DNA of 64,000 nucleotides, taken from positions 124,001 through 188,000 of the forward strand of contig NZ_JBHUEM010000003.1 of the NCBI RefSeq assembly GCF_042680805.1. Direction: 5' to 3'. This document shows positions 1 to 8,509 of this stretch, one piece after another. Origin of the DNA: Bacillus_CJ salitolerans (lineage in GTDB: Bacteria > Bacillota > Bacilli > Bacillales > SA4). The position numbers were made by a program, and so were the translations under genes. Positions within the stretch are counted from its first letter, which is position 1, and the number at the start of each line of letters is the position of its first letter. The notes under the pieces were generated by a model. The model was not told where the DNA came from, ran no database searches, and worked only from the letters and a program-made list of their open reading frames with translations.

Positions 1-274
1 TTCCTTCCAGGAATGCCCTTGTATTTTTGAACTTTTGTGTAATCAATTCGGTTACATATATAAGAACGGCCCAAATAAACACGACATATATGATCTTGAT
101 AGCGCCAACGTCTTTGTCATGTATGGCACTTCCCACTAACTCTCCAAGAACTAAAGCAGAGATAAAATCAAAAGGGGTAAGCTGGGTGATTTGTGTTTTA
201 CCAAGTAATTTAGTCGTAATCAACAATACGAAAAAGCCAATTATTACCTCGGTACCACTAATGAGAAAATCCAT
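1..274 (-). CDS. DUF421 (YetF/YcaP-type) membrane protein, N-terminal part
   Basis: The frame starts at ATG 274 behind a GCGAGGTG ribosome binding site and runs off the window edge. The visible part begins MDFLISGTEVIIGFFVLLIT and continues through KLLGKTQITQLTPFDF and then SALVLGELVGSAI. This is the usual start of DUF421 inner-membrane proteins: two or three hydrophobic helices with the K-x-GK-x-Q-x-s-x-L-TpfD block between them. The function of the family is not well defined. It is the last gene of the left chromosomal flank and is transcribed away from yjcF. Only about 91 residues are visible, so the C-terminal soluble domain cannot be checked. Confidence 0.75.
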   Translation of the reverse strand, partial: MDFLISGTEVIIGFFVLLITTKLLGKTQITQLTPFDFISALVLGELVGSAIHDKDVGAIKIIYVVFIWAVLIYVTELITQKFKNTRAFLEG

Positions 275-380
275 ACATTACACCTCGCAATTCATTCTAT
301 AGTAGTGTGTACGAAATGAAGGTCATTTATGAAAAGTTTGAACAGAAAAAGCTACAACGATAATCGTTGTAGCCTTGTAC

Positions 381-809
381 TTAAATATGTTTTACCATCG
401 TAACATGTGGTATCCCCGCATCCATAAAAATGTCAGATATTGTCTCATACCCTATCTTCGAATAAAAACCTTCTGCATGTGTTTGAGCATTTAATTTTAA
501 CGTCGAATAGCCTCTTTCTTTTGAAAGTTCCTCTAGCTTATTCATAACAAGAACGCCAAGATTTTGACCACGGTAGGAGGATAATACACATATTCGTTCC
601 ATTTTTCCGACGTTATGATCGTACTCACGAAGTCTTCCAGCTGCGACTGGTTTATCTCCATCATAGACGACAACGTGTGTGCAAATATCTTCAAACTGAT
701 CGATTTCTTCTTCCTCAGGAACTTGCTGTTCTTCGATAAATACTTCTCTTCTCACAGTTAAAGCATCCTTGAATTGTTCATCATTATTAACAACGACTAT
801 CTTCAACAC
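381..809 (-). CDS. yjcF: GNAT family N-acetyltransferase YjcF
   Basis: A 142-residue GNAT-fold protein. The acetyl-CoA-binding motif A is seen as RICVLSSYRGQNLG (about residues 72-85), with LNAQTHAEGFYSKIGY as the C-terminal motif B region. The opening (VRREVFIEEQQVPEEEEIDQ) is typical of the ElaA/YjcF subgroup. The acceptor substrate is unknown. The gene starts immediately after the yjcG stop codon, so the two are co-transcribed, in the same order as in Bacillus subtilis. Length and motifs look intact. Confidence 0.88.
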   Translation of the reverse strand: MLKIVVVNNDEQFKDALTVRREVFIEEQQVPEEEEIDQFEDICTHVVVYDGDKPVAAGRLREYDHNVGKMERICVLSSYRGQNLGVLVMNKLEELSKERGYSTLKLNAQTHAEGFYSKIGYETISDIFMDAGIPHVTMVKHI

Positions 810-1325
810 TTAACATTCCTTTCCTAAATGGAATGTTTCGTAAACTGTCCAGGAACCATTCTCTAGTTGGTATAATAACTGAAAGCGATCAACTGTTTCT
901 TGATGATTGATATTCAACATTTTTAGAGAGCTAAGGACATCCGAATGTTCATCATCAGATAACTGCTGTCCAATTGTAATATGAGGAACAAACGCATACT
1001 CTTTTTCACTTGGGAAAGCACCAGTATGCATTTTATTATGAAGGTTCTCTAATGCAGGAGTTGATTCAACCGCTAGATAAATAACGTTGTTCACTGGATG
1101 AAAAGAGCTTACTTTGTAAACATTTAAGGTGAATGGTTTTACTTCAGAAGCAACTTTATGTAATTCTTGTACTAAGTCCTTAATGTCATCATCAGATGTA
1201 TCGAAGGAATTTTTCAATGTCACATGAGGCGGGATTAAAGCATAGTTTGGATCATATCTTTTTCGATATGAGTTCGCTAAATCTTGAAGTTTTTTTGACG
1301 GAAACAAAGCAATACCGTATTTCAT
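810..1325 (-). CDS. yjcG: 2H phosphoesterase / 2'-5' RNA ligase-like protein YjcG
   Basis: A 171-residue protein of the 2H phosphoesterase superfamily. Both signature H-x-T/S motifs are present: PHVTLKN near residue 33 and PHITIGQ near residue 115. These place two catalytic histidines for cyclic or 2'-5' phosphodiester chemistry; the natural substrate of YjcG is not known. The start at ATG 1325 has a GGGAGG ribosome binding site just upstream. It abuts yjcF without a gap, which supports an operon. Confidence 0.88.
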   Translation of the reverse strand: MKYGIALFPSKKLQDLANSYRKRYDPNYALIPPHVTLKNSFDTSDDDIKDLVQELHKVASEVKPFTLNVYKVSSFHPVNNVIYLAVESTPALENLHNKMHTGAFPSEKEYAFVPHITIGQQLSDDEHSDVLSSLKMLNINHQETVDRFQLLYQLENGSWTVYETFHLGKEC

Positions 1326-1406
1326 AGTTTGTTACCTCCCAAGAATATCTTATATAAGAACATGTATGCTATAAACTATTATACCAAATTTTCAAATTTT
1401 ACAGAA

Positions 1407-2135
1407 CTAATCTTTTAGAATGATTTGTAACGCTTGCTTTAGATCTGGCTGCCAGTACGTCCAAGTGTGATCTCCATCAAATTCATGAAATGAGGAGTCA
1501 AATTTTTTACTTTTCATGAGTGTGGCTAACTCACGATTAGGATTTACAAAATCCTTTGTTTCCCCTTTAGTTGTTTCAACAGCTGTTTCTTTTGTACCGA
1601 CTGAATGATACAGCTGTAGTAAATGCGGTGAAGGAAAATGTTGGATTTGTTTTTTTACAAAGGAATTAACGAATGGCGACTGCAAAACAATTTTCCCAAA
1701 TGTATTTGGATATTTTAATCCAGCTAGCAAAGAGACTGTTCCACCTAGTGAATCACCTACAAGTACTCGACCTCTACCCATTTGATACGTGGGATATTTT
1801 TCATCCAAATAGGGTACTAGCTCGTGAGCTAAGAACCGTATGTAGCTTTCATGATTTTGACCATTTGGATGATATTTACTATATCGATCATTTACATCCA
1901 TATAAGGGATACCAATAATCAGGATATTAGGAATCGCTCCATCTTCTAATAATTCCTCTGTGACACGAGCAATTCTTCCGAGGTTAAAATAATCCTGTCC
2001 ATCTTGTGCAATAACAAGATGATATTTGTAAAGAGGCGTAAAATTAGCCGGCTTATAGAGCATAAGAGTTAATTCTTCTCCTAGAGCTTTACTCATAAAA
2101 CTGATTTCTTCAATTGTTCCTTTCTTTTGTACCAT
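1407..2135 (-). CDS. yjcH: Alpha/beta-hydrolase esterase YjcH
   Basis: A putative cytoplasmic esterase of the esterase-D/enterochelin-esterase type, about 242 residues. The nucleophile elbow is VLVGDSLGG (GxSxG), and a late DGDHTW supplies the probable catalytic histidine. The open frame reaches 2219, but the start is placed at ATG 2135 because GGAGG lies about 10 bases upstream and the extra 28 residues look unrelated to the family. It follows the yjcF-yjcG order known from B. subtilis. Its substrate is unknown. Confidence 0.82.
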   Translation of the reverse strand: MVQKKGTIEEISFMSKALGEELTLMLYKPANFTPLYKYHLVIAQDGQDYFNLGRIARVTEELLEDGAIPNILIIGIPYMDVNDRYSKYHPNGQNHESYIRFLAHELVPYLDEKYPTYQMGRGRVLVGDSLGGTVSLLAGLKYPNTFGKIVLQSPFVNSFVKKQIQHFPSPHLLQLYHSVGTKETAVETTKGETKDFVNPNRELATLMKSKKFDSSFHEFDGDHTWTYWQPDLKQALQIILKD

Positions 2136-2348
2136 GTTTATGTATACCTCCAATGATAGTAGCTTTTGCAGTTGGAAAAAAAATACGCAAGTGATATCAC
2201 AATAATAATATTGTAGCATAAAGTTCTAAAATACTTCTTAATTTGCGCCCTGAATAAGCTCTTACTTTGAAAAAATAAGGAATATGAATGAGGGAGAGAT
2301 TTTGTATATCCAACCTAACGAAAATCTCCACAACCAAGAGGTATTACT

Positions 2349-2861
2349 TTACTCATTTGAGGTAAAGAATCGATGATGTATGGAAAAATTGTGATGGCTG
2401 ATGTTTAATATGCCATAAGAGAAATGAGATTGACGCCTTTTATCAGTTGGTGAACCTGGATTAAAGAGTGTAATACCATTAGCCGTTTCGTTTATTGGAA
2501 TGTGAGAGTGACCGAATAAGATGATGTTAACATTTTGGTATTTGAAGGTATTCAAAGCCCGAATTGGTGTAGACCTTCCCTTACCTAAATGTCCATGTGT
2601 TAAGCCTATGTTAATCCCGTTCAAAGAAATGATTTTTTCAAACCCTAGAATTCTAACGATTTCATCGTTATCAACATTCCCAGCTACTCCTTCAACAGGA
2701 GCATATCTATTGAGTTCATAATATAACTCAGCTGTTTGCCAGTCGCCAAGATGAATAATTAAGTCAGCATGTTCAAGTTCAAAATTAAGTTTTCCAGGTA
2801 GTTTTTTCGATTTGTTGGGCATATGGGTATCGGATAAGATAATGACTTTTTGTTCATCCAC
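2349..2861 (-). CDS. Metallophosphoesterase, YfcE/MJ0936-like
   Basis: A 170-residue calcineurin-type phosphoesterase. Metal-binding motifs appear in the usual order: LSDTHMP (D-x-H), IIHLGDW (GD), VAGNVDN (GNxD), LTHGHLG and FGHSH. All expected ligands are present, so the enzyme is probably active as a Mn-dependent phosphodiesterase or phosphatase; its substrate cannot be read from sequence. It overlaps the end of the upstream small gene by 8 bases, which suggests translational coupling. Confidence 0.85.
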   Translation of the reverse strand: MDEQKVIILSDTHMPNKSKKLPGKLNFELEHADLIIHLGDWQTAELYYELNRYAPVEGVAGNVDNDEIVRILGFEKIISLNGINIGLTHGHLGKGRSTPIRALNTFKYQNVNIILFGHSHIPINETANGITLFNPGSPTDKRRQSHFSYGILNISHHNFSIHHRFFTSNE

Positions 2862-3201
2862 TTTTATTTATAATCTCCTTAAGACTAGATTTTTCAGCTT
2901 GCTCTATTAATGTTATACCTTCCTGTGACAGAGGAGTTAATATAAGCTGGTAATGCTCGTCATCTTGTTCCTCAAGAAACATTTTTATATGCTGGTCCCC
3001 ACCTAAAAACCAACAATCACCATTTAAGGAGGACTTATCATATAAAACATCAAGATGTAAATCAGCACCGACATCATGAACAAAACGATCAAATAGTAAA
3101 CCTTCTGCCGCACTATCTAATTCACTACTTAGTTTATCCGCATAAAGACTATGTTGAAAATAGCTTTTTGGAATTACATATTGTTTTTGATTCAAATTCA
3201 T
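2854..3201 (-). CDS. Small uncharacterised protein
   Basis: I do not recognise this protein. The frame is open to 3321, but a GGAGG lies only two bases before ATG 3201 and eight bases before an in-frame TTG at 3195. The true start is therefore one of these two and the protein is about 113-115 residues. It is acidic, with no signal peptide or membrane segment. It overlaps the metallophosphoesterase gene by 8 bases and follows another small gene, so it probably belongs to a three-gene operon in the left chromosomal flank. Confidence 0.55.
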   Translation of the reverse strand: MNLNQKQYVIPKSYFQHSLYADKLSSELDSAAEGLLFDRFVHDVGADLHLDVLYDKSSLNGDCWFLGGDQHIKMFLEEQDDEHYQLILTPLSQEGITLIEQAEKSSLKEIINKSG

Positions 3202-3265
3202 AACCTCCAAGTATTGTACCTGAATGTAGTGTGACAGAAAATAAGGGAAGTTATGTACGAGGTTA

Positions 3266-3514
3266 TTACGGATCTGCAGGGATTGTCGATTTCCTAGATA
3301 AGTAATGTTCTTCCGTTCCAAGCTCTCTGTTTATTAGTAACTCCATTAATGCCAAATGTTCTCTTGTGACAATGGGATCCTTCTCTGACCAGTTGATTAT
3401 ATAGACGAAGTAATATTCATTAATGGGTCTAAAAATAACTGATGAGAATGGACAGTAATCATACCGTGCCTTAATGTTATATCTTTTTGTATAGCTCCAA
3501 TTTAGTAATTTCAT
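3266..3514 (-). CDS. Small uncharacterised protein
   Basis: An 82-residue frame with a plausible GGGTGAT ribosome binding site before ATG 3514. I cannot assign a family. It is rich in aromatic residues (SYTKRYNIKARYDYCP) and has no clear membrane segment. It stands 64 bases upstream of the next small gene in the same direction. The call rests on start context and operon position only. Confidence 0.45.
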   Translation of the reverse strand: MKLLNWSYTKRYNIKARYDYCPFSSVIFRPINEYYFVYIINWSEKDPIVTREHLALMELLINRELGTEEHYLSRKSTIPADP

Positions 3515-3684
3515 TTATATCACCCATACCAACTATAAAATGAAAATTGTTTTCTTTGAAGATATTTTTCTATGGAAAGAATTCACAACACAAATCCAAA
3601 AGTTGTTATACATACAAGGTAAACAAATAGAATCAGTACCTTGATTGAAAGATAAAATTATAGAAGAAACATAGTACTAAAAGG

Positions 3685-3921
3685 CTAATCATAAAAAAGA
3701 CGCTTGCTTTCTTTTTGTTTTGTTGATATAGAAAGAATATTTTGAAGGGAAAAGGTCCTAGTCGTTTTTCGAAGTAAGCAATACCCTTGTATAAAGGTAG
3801 GCGTCATTTTACGAATCATAATAGTACGATGTGTCATTTCTCCTGATATGGATTGATAGATGAGTTCAACAGGTTGTTGATCAAGAAAACAACGGTTTAA
3901 CGCAGAGTAAAATGGATTCAA
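3685..3921 (-). CDS. Small WYL-domain-like protein
   Basis: A roughly 78-residue protein. The strand pattern ELIYQSISGEMTHRTIMIRK followed by GYCLLRKTTRTFSLQNIL resembles the core of a WYL domain, where a G-Y-x-x-R run precedes R-T-F-x-L-x-x-I. WYL domains usually sense ligands in transcription regulators; here no DNA-binding part is attached. The start is placed at TTG 3921 because AGAGGTGAT sits seven bases before it, rather than at the upstream end of the open frame (3987), which has no such signal. Confidence 0.55.
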   Translation of the reverse strand: MNPFYSALNRCFLDQQPVELIYQSISGEMTHRTIMIRKMTPTFIQGYCLLRKTTRTFSLQNILSISTKQKESKRLFYD

Positions 3922-4060
3922 GAAGATCACCTCTAAAAACATTATAAACGAACATTTGTTCCGTTTTCGAGTGGGAACATGGACCAAATGTTATAGTTTT
4001 TTGGGATATTGACAATGACCAAAATATTCGCTATATTATTGTAAACTACTATATGATTAT

Positions 4061-4132
4061 GACTTGTTAGCTCAGTGGGAGAGCACTTCCTTGACAGGGA
4101 AGGGGTCGGGGGTTCAAGTCCCTCACAGGTCA
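4061..4132 (+). tRNA. tRNA-Val (GAC)
   Basis: A cloverleaf folds fully. The acceptor GACTTGT pairs with ACAGGTC, the D arm is GCTC/GAGC, and the anticodon arm is CTTCC/GGAAG with loop TTGACAG. The T arm GGGGG-TTCAAGT-CCCTC follows, with a discriminator A. The anticodon is GAC (valine). CCA is not encoded. The 3' half of this gene is the integration site of the island. Confidence 0.93.
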
Positions 4133-4136
4133 TCTT
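4091..4136 (+). repeat. Left attachment site (attL) of the composite island
   Basis: This 46-bp stretch runs from the anticodon loop of tRNA-Val to four bases past its end. It is repeated without mismatch at 55644-55689. An exact tRNA 3'-end repeat flanking 51.6 kb with an integrase gene next to the intact tRNA is the standard signature of site-specific integration by a tyrosine recombinase. Confidence 0.92.
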
Positions 4137-4142
4137 ACTCAG

Positions 4143-4188
4143 AAAGCTGAAAATCCTTTAGTATCAAGGATTTTCAGCTTTTTAATTT
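4143..4188 (+). terminator. Rho-independent terminator after tRNA-Val
   Basis: A 16-bp perfect stem (AAAGCTGAAAATCCTT with its complement at 4166-4181) and a 7-nt loop, followed by T-rich sequence. It would end the tRNA-Val transcript. In the other direction it lies beyond the end of int1. Confidence 0.85.
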
Positions 4189-4224
4189 TACGATTAAATT
4201 GTTGTTTCTTCGCCATAGTCATTA

Positions 4225-4248
4225 TTTGCTAACATTTTGCTAACATTA
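4225..4248 (+). other. Putative Int1 arm-type binding sites, left end
   Basis: Two tandem TTTGCTAACAT units lie 11 bp apart beside the int1 stop codon. Nearly the same pair (TTGCAAACAT, TTTGCTAACAT) recurs at 43481-43504 beside the second tRNA-Val. Paired direct repeats inside both ends of an element are typical arm sites for tyrosine integrases. Binding by Int1 is inferred. Confidence 0.55.
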
Positions 4249-5385
4249 TCTTTTTTTAGACTGTTGTATTGCATTATGGAAAATATCCGCTACTTCATTA
4301 AAATCGTTTGGGATTAGATGTGCATATGTTTCTAATGTGATTTTTGGATTTGCATGTCCTAAACGAGCTGAAACTTTTACTAGATCAACTCCTGATGAAA
4401 TAAGAATCGATGCATGGGTATGTCTGATGTCGTGGAATCTAATAGGTTTTAAATTGGCCGCTTTACAAATACGTTTCATAACACGCAAAACATTACGAGG
4501 GTCAAGAAATGAACCTGTTTCTGTGCATATAACTAAGTCGTTATCAAAATATTGGTTATTTAATTTGTATTTCCATTTATTTTGATTCTTTTTATGAATT
4601 AGTAATTCATCGATGATAATTTCTGGAATAGGTACTTTTCTTTTTGAATTTAAAGTTTTTAAAGTTGTTAACAAATACCCTTTCTTAGGAATATAAGAAA
4701 GGGAACGTTCCACTTGAATGAATCTTTTATCAATATTTATATCCCTCCATTTTAGACCTAATAACTCTCCTCGTCTCATACCTGTATAGAAAGCAAGGAG
4801 GAATAATAGATAATATTGTTCCTTTTTACAAACGTTTAGGAAAGAATGTATCTCTTCAAAAGACCATATCTTTATTTCGTCTTTTTTAGCAGATGGTGGA
4901 TCAGAATCTATAACTGGATTAAAAGCTAGGAGTTGCCATTTAACAGCCTGACTTAAAGATTGATTTAAAATTTGATGCATTTTACGTATATAATTAGTAC
5001 TAAAATTTTCTGCAATTTTTTTGTTGTAAAAATCATCAATATCTTTGGTCGTTATACTTGAGAGTTTTTTTTCAGAAAAAGGATTTTCATTGATTAGATG
5101 TTTCTCTATCATATACCACCTGGCTGATACTGTTGAATCTTTAATTCTTTTTTGATAATGCTCAAAGAACCATCTGCTGATATATGAAGCGAAAGACTCT
5201 TTACTTGGTTCGTGATAACGATTTTCATCTAGTTCAATGATTACTTTTCTAAGAGCAGCTTCTGCATCTTTTTTTCGTTGGAATCCACCTTTAGTTTTTT
5301 GCTTGCGTTTGCCTGTTTGTGGATCTTTTCCAATATCTACAATATATGAATAGGTGTTACCTCTTTTTAAAATTGTTCCTTTCAT
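4246..5385 (-). CDS. int: Tyrosine recombinase/integrase Int1 of island 1
   Basis: A 379-residue phage/ICE-type integrase. Residues about 1-60 (ILKRGNTYSYIVDIGKD and following) form an AP2-like arm-binding domain. A SAM-like core-binding domain follows, and then the catalytic domain. Catalytic residues are visible: Arg in TGMRRGELLG, H-x-x-R in HDIRHTHAS, the GHA helix, and the Tyr nucleophile in TLETYAHL. It starts at ATG 5385 behind TGGAGGCG. It faces the tRNA-Val gene, the usual arrangement for tRNA-targeting islands. It likely catalyses integration and, with an excisionase, excision of island 1. Confidence 0.93.
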   Translation of the reverse strand: MKGTILKRGNTYSYIVDIGKDPQTGKRKQKTKGGFQRKKDAEAALRKVIIELDENRYHEPSKESFASYISRWFFEHYQKRIKDSTVSARWYMIEKHLINENPFSEKKLSSITTKDIDDFYNKKIAENFSTNYIRKMHQILNQSLSQAVKWQLLAFNPVIDSDPPSAKKDEIKIWSFEEIHSFLNVCKKEQYYLLFLLAFYTGMRRGELLGLKWRDINIDKRFIQVERSLSYIPKKGYLLTTLKTLNSKRKVPIPEIIIDELLIHKKNQNKWKYKLNNQYFDNDLVICTETGSFLDPRNVLRVMKRICKAANLKPIRFHDIRHTHASILISSGVDLVKVSARLGHANPKITLETYAHLIPNDFNEVADIFHNAIQQSKKR

Positions 5386-5555
5386 TATTACGCCTCCATT
5401 TTAGATTTGTTATTAGATAATTAGAATTTCTCCTTTTATAAGTTTTGACAATAAAATATTATTTTATAATCTATTATTCTAATAATTATTAAAATAGAGA
5501 GTGATATAATAGGTTTAAGAAAAAGGATAATTTTGTAAATAGGAGGATGCAATAG

Positions 5556-6389
5556 ATGAAAGCAATAGAGATATTGGAGCTGAGTAAATTAAACCTGTGT
5601 TGTTCATTGGAAGGAAGTTTTTGTAACCAAAGGAATTCAACTTTAAATTATGAAGAAGTAGATGATCCATTTTTTTCAATTATGGAAAAAGATACTATGT
5701 ATCAGGAAAGTCGTATAATAATTAAGGAATTGGCAAAGAAACATAATATTAAACTTCCTGAATTTATTAAAGGAAGTAGGGCAATTAGCGAAGCTGTGGA
5801 TTATTTAACTTCAGATATGGGGATGAATGAAAATCAATTTACTCTACAAAGTTATGTTAGAACTGTTTTCAATAGATTTATAGATTATCTAGAGGATGAG
5901 CAAATTGACGTTCAAATAGTCCATGTGAATAGTCGAATTCCTGATCGATTAACATTTTCACATATTAAAGAAGACCTGGTTAAATGTGAAAAGAGGTTTA
6001 ATGAAGAGGATTATTCTGGAGCAATTACTAGTGCTCGATCATTAGTAGAAGGAGTATGTAACGAGAAATTAGTAAATTTAAATGGTGAACAATTAAAAGA
6101 TCAGCCTGATTTACCTGCCTTATTTAAACAAGTTAGAATGCACTTAAACTTAGATACAAAAAATCCAAAATTGGAGCAACCATTGAAACAAGTTCTTAAC
6201 GGTTTAGTGAATATTGTTAATGGGATAGCACAAATTCGTAACGAAAATGGAGATGCACATCACCGAAGATATGAAGTAAACAAGCATCATGCACTAGTAG
6301 TTATAAATTCAGCCAAAACAGTTGTAACGTTTCTTTTTAATACTTATGAATATCAGCTTGATAAAGGAATTTTAATTAAAGCTAAATAA
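5556..6389 (+). CDS. Abi_C / HEPN-like abortive-infection protein
   Basis: A 277-residue protein with a C-terminal domain resembling the Abi_C family (abortive infection C-terminus). Helices GAITSARSLVEGVCNEKL and VNGIAQIRNENGDAHHRRY are followed by a long terminal helix. The R-N-E-N-G-D-A-H segment fits the R-x4-6-H signature of HEPN ribonucleases, so an RNA-cleaving defence role is plausible. The N-terminal half is not recognised. The start at ATG 5556 has AGGAGG upstream. It stands alone next to the integrase, a common place for defence cargo. Confidence 0.65.
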   Translation: MKAIEILELSKLNLCCSLEGSFCNQRNSTLNYEEVDDPFFSIMEKDTMYQESRIIIKELAKKHNIKLPEFIKGSRAISEAVDYLTSDMGMNENQFTLQSYVRTVFNRFIDYLEDEQIDVQIVHVNSRIPDRLTFSHIKEDLVKCEKRFNEEDYSGAITSARSLVEGVCNEKLVNLNGEQLKDQPDLPALFKQVRMHLNLDTKNPKLEQPLKQVLNGLVNIVNGIAQIRNENGDAHHRRYEVNKHHALVVINSAKTVVTFLFNTYEYQLDKGILIKAK

Positions 6390-6474
6390 CGAAGTGATAT
6401 TAATAAAACTTAAGTATTTAAGTTTTATTTTAAGCATCTTATTGCTTGCCTAATCTTGGATTAGATAAGTACTT

Positions 6475-7428
6475 CTACAATAAATCTTTAAATTGTCTAT
6501 AAACTAAATCATTCTCAGGAATCTTAATATAATAATTCCTAATGTAGTATGGCTGTACATAATGTTCTGTAGAAGAAATACTCTTATGGTTTAGCAATTG
6601 CATTATTGTTGTAATTGCAGCTCCATTTTCATACATAAGGGTAGCAAAACTATGTCTAAGTGAATGTAGCTTTACCATGGGTAATTTTGCATTTAGTAGA
6701 TAATATTTCATTAAATAATATACTTTTTCATTAGTGAGTGGTTTGCCACTATCTTGAAATATTTTATCCTTTGATTGTATTGAATTCTCAAGGCAAAATT
6801 TATTGATTGATTGTGCTAATCCATTTCTTAAAGGGATTACATGGGAAGTTTTGTTTTTTGTTTTTTGTATATAAATCATCTCATGTTCAATATTAATGTC
6901 TTCTATAGTAATAGAAAGTAATTCAGATATTCTACAACCTGTAGAGCAAAGTAAGCTAAATAGTAACAAGTCACGATCTAGGTGGTTACTATTAATAGTT
7001 ATACTTTGAAAGAATTTAATTAACTCATGGCGGTTTAAAATTCTTGGAAATTTCTTTTGTGGCTTATAGTTAACTAATTTAAAAGTAAGTTGTTGGGTTA
7101 ATAAAGGAAAATCATAATTTCTATAAAGGTATTTAAAAAAAGATCCCAACGCATTTCTGCAGGTTGAAAGCCAACTAAAATTACTTTGGGCATTTTTAAA
7201 GAGGAACTCGTCAATTAGACCAGAATCAAGAGGTTTATAACTTATTGCTATTCCATTATAGTCGAGTTGGTATACTCTTAAAAGGTGTACCTCATTTAAA
7301 ATAACGTCCATCTTTTCTGCCAAAAATTCTCCAAATTGTATGAGTGGCTTAGAGTAAATTGCTTTAGATTTATCTGAAAGATTAGCAACTGCTAAGAATT
7401 TTTCTAATTCTTTTACAAAATAATCCAT
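6475..7428 (-). CDS. Tyrosine recombinase, third gene of the trio
   Basis: A 317-residue XerC/D-like recombinase. Catalytic Arg is in STGCRISELL, the H-x-x-R box is LHSLRHSFA, the second His/Lys helix reads LLNHKSISS, and the Tyr nucleophile is in TEHYVQPY. The set is complete, so activity is possible. It is the last gene of the trio; its start lies three bases below the stop of the 358-residue recombinase. An N-terminal SAM-like domain covers about residues 1-130. Confidence 0.85.
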   Translation of the reverse strand: MDYFVKELEKFLAVANLSDKSKAIYSKPLIQFGEFLAEKMDVILNEVHLLRVYQLDYNGIAISYKPLDSGLIDEFLFKNAQSNFSWLSTCRNALGSFFKYLYRNYDFPLLTQQLTFKLVNYKPQKKFPRILNRHELIKFFQSITINSNHLDRDLLLFSLLCSTGCRISELLSITIEDINIEHEMIYIQKTKNKTSHVIPLRNGLAQSINKFCLENSIQSKDKIFQDSGKPLTNEKVYYLMKYYLLNAKLPMVKLHSLRHSFATLMYENGAAITTIMQLLNHKSISSTEHYVQPYYIRNYYIKIPENDLVYRQFKDLL

Positions 7429-7430
7429 AA

Positions 7431-8507
7431 TTAATCAATTAACTCCTTTATCAATTTTTCAAATTGTAGGGGGTATTTATTTAATACTTCATCTCTTAAG
7501 TCTAAGGGTAATAACTGTACATAAATTCTAGTTGTTTCAGGATTCGTATGACCAAGGATTTGTGTTAGATAAGCAAGATTCATCCCCGATCTTAAACAAT
7601 TAACTGCAAAAGTATGCCTAAAAGAATGTGGGGAGAATCCCTGGTCTATTAATCCGGAATCGGATAAAATATTTTTCACTTGATATCTAATGGTTCTGGT
7701 TAATATAGGTTTCTTACGCAACTCTCCTTCGTCATGGCAAAATAGCAAACCTTCATGATTTCTTGTCCATTCCGTACCTGACATTTCAAGATATTTTAGA
7801 ATAACACGTTTCACTTCCGGGAACAAAGGAACGATTCTTTCTTTTTTTCCTTTACCCATTATTCTAATAATATTATTTTCAATATCGAAATCTTTCACCT
7901 TAACTGTTACAATCTCTTCGGATCTACATCCAGTCGACAAAAGAAAACATACCATCGCTCTCCACCTATATCCATAGGTCCTGTTTAAAGAGACTTTCAG
8001 AATATTTTTTGCTTGTTTACTAGTAAAATATCTAGGGAATATTTCTGTTTTATGATTTTCAAATTTGTAAGTTAAATCCTTTTCTATATAATCAGTGTAG
8101 TATGCATACTTAAGCAATGCTTTAATTATCCCAGTATATTTATTAAGGGTATAGGGGGATAATGAACTGTTTTTTCTAGGTTCAAGCGTAGAGATAAATG
8201 AATATAATAACTGTTCATTGAGTGTATAAATTGATGACATAGTTTCTATGGATGTATCTTTCTGTGATAAGTATTTCTTAAATCTAATAAGAAAATTGCT
8301 ATATGTCTCAAAAGTAGATTCACTTCTCTTCCCTATGTTTACTAATTGATTTAAATGAATTAGGAAATTGTCAATAATTTCATCAATTTTTGGTTCTTTT
8401 ATTTTAGGGACTTTGGCTGTACTTAAAGAAAATAATTGCTCTTTTGTAATACCTAATTCACTACATACTAAATCATAATCAACAGTTGATTGAATTTTTA
8501 TTGCCAC
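7431..8507 (-). CDS. Tyrosine recombinase, second gene of the trio
   Basis: A 358-residue recombinase. Catalytic features are STGCRSEEIV (Arg), PHSFRHTFAVN (H-x-x-R), ILGHTNPETT and the Tyr in TRIYVQL. The N-terminal domain (about residues 45-150) resembles the core-binding SAM-like fold. It sits between the other two recombinases with two-base gaps, which implies translational coupling and that all three act together. Confidence 0.85.
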   Translation of the reverse strand: MAIKIQSTVDYDLVCSELGITKEQLFSLSTAKVPKIKEPKIDEIIDNFLIHLNQLVNIGKRSESTFETYSNFLIRFKKYLSQKDTSIETMSSIYTLNEQLLYSFISTLEPRKNSSLSPYTLNKYTGIIKALLKYAYYTDYIEKDLTYKFENHKTEIFPRYFTSKQAKNILKVSLNRTYGYRWRAMVCFLLSTGCRSEEIVTVKVKDFDIENNIIRIMGKGKKERIVPLFPEVKRVILKYLEMSGTEWTRNHEGLLFCHDEGELRKKPILTRTIRYQVKNILSDSGLIDQGFSPHSFRHTFAVNCLRSGMNLAYLTQILGHTNPETTRIYVQLLPLDLRDEVLNKYPLQFEKLIKELID

Positions 8508-8509
8508 CT

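Noticed and set aside
27..302. Plus-strand 91-codon frame at the left edge
   Set aside because: The opposite strand encodes a DUF421 membrane protein with a good start site, so the plus-strand frame is a shadow.
3942..4133. A 63-codon minus-strand frame
   Set aside because: It covers the tRNA-Val gene on the opposite strand and is a shadow.
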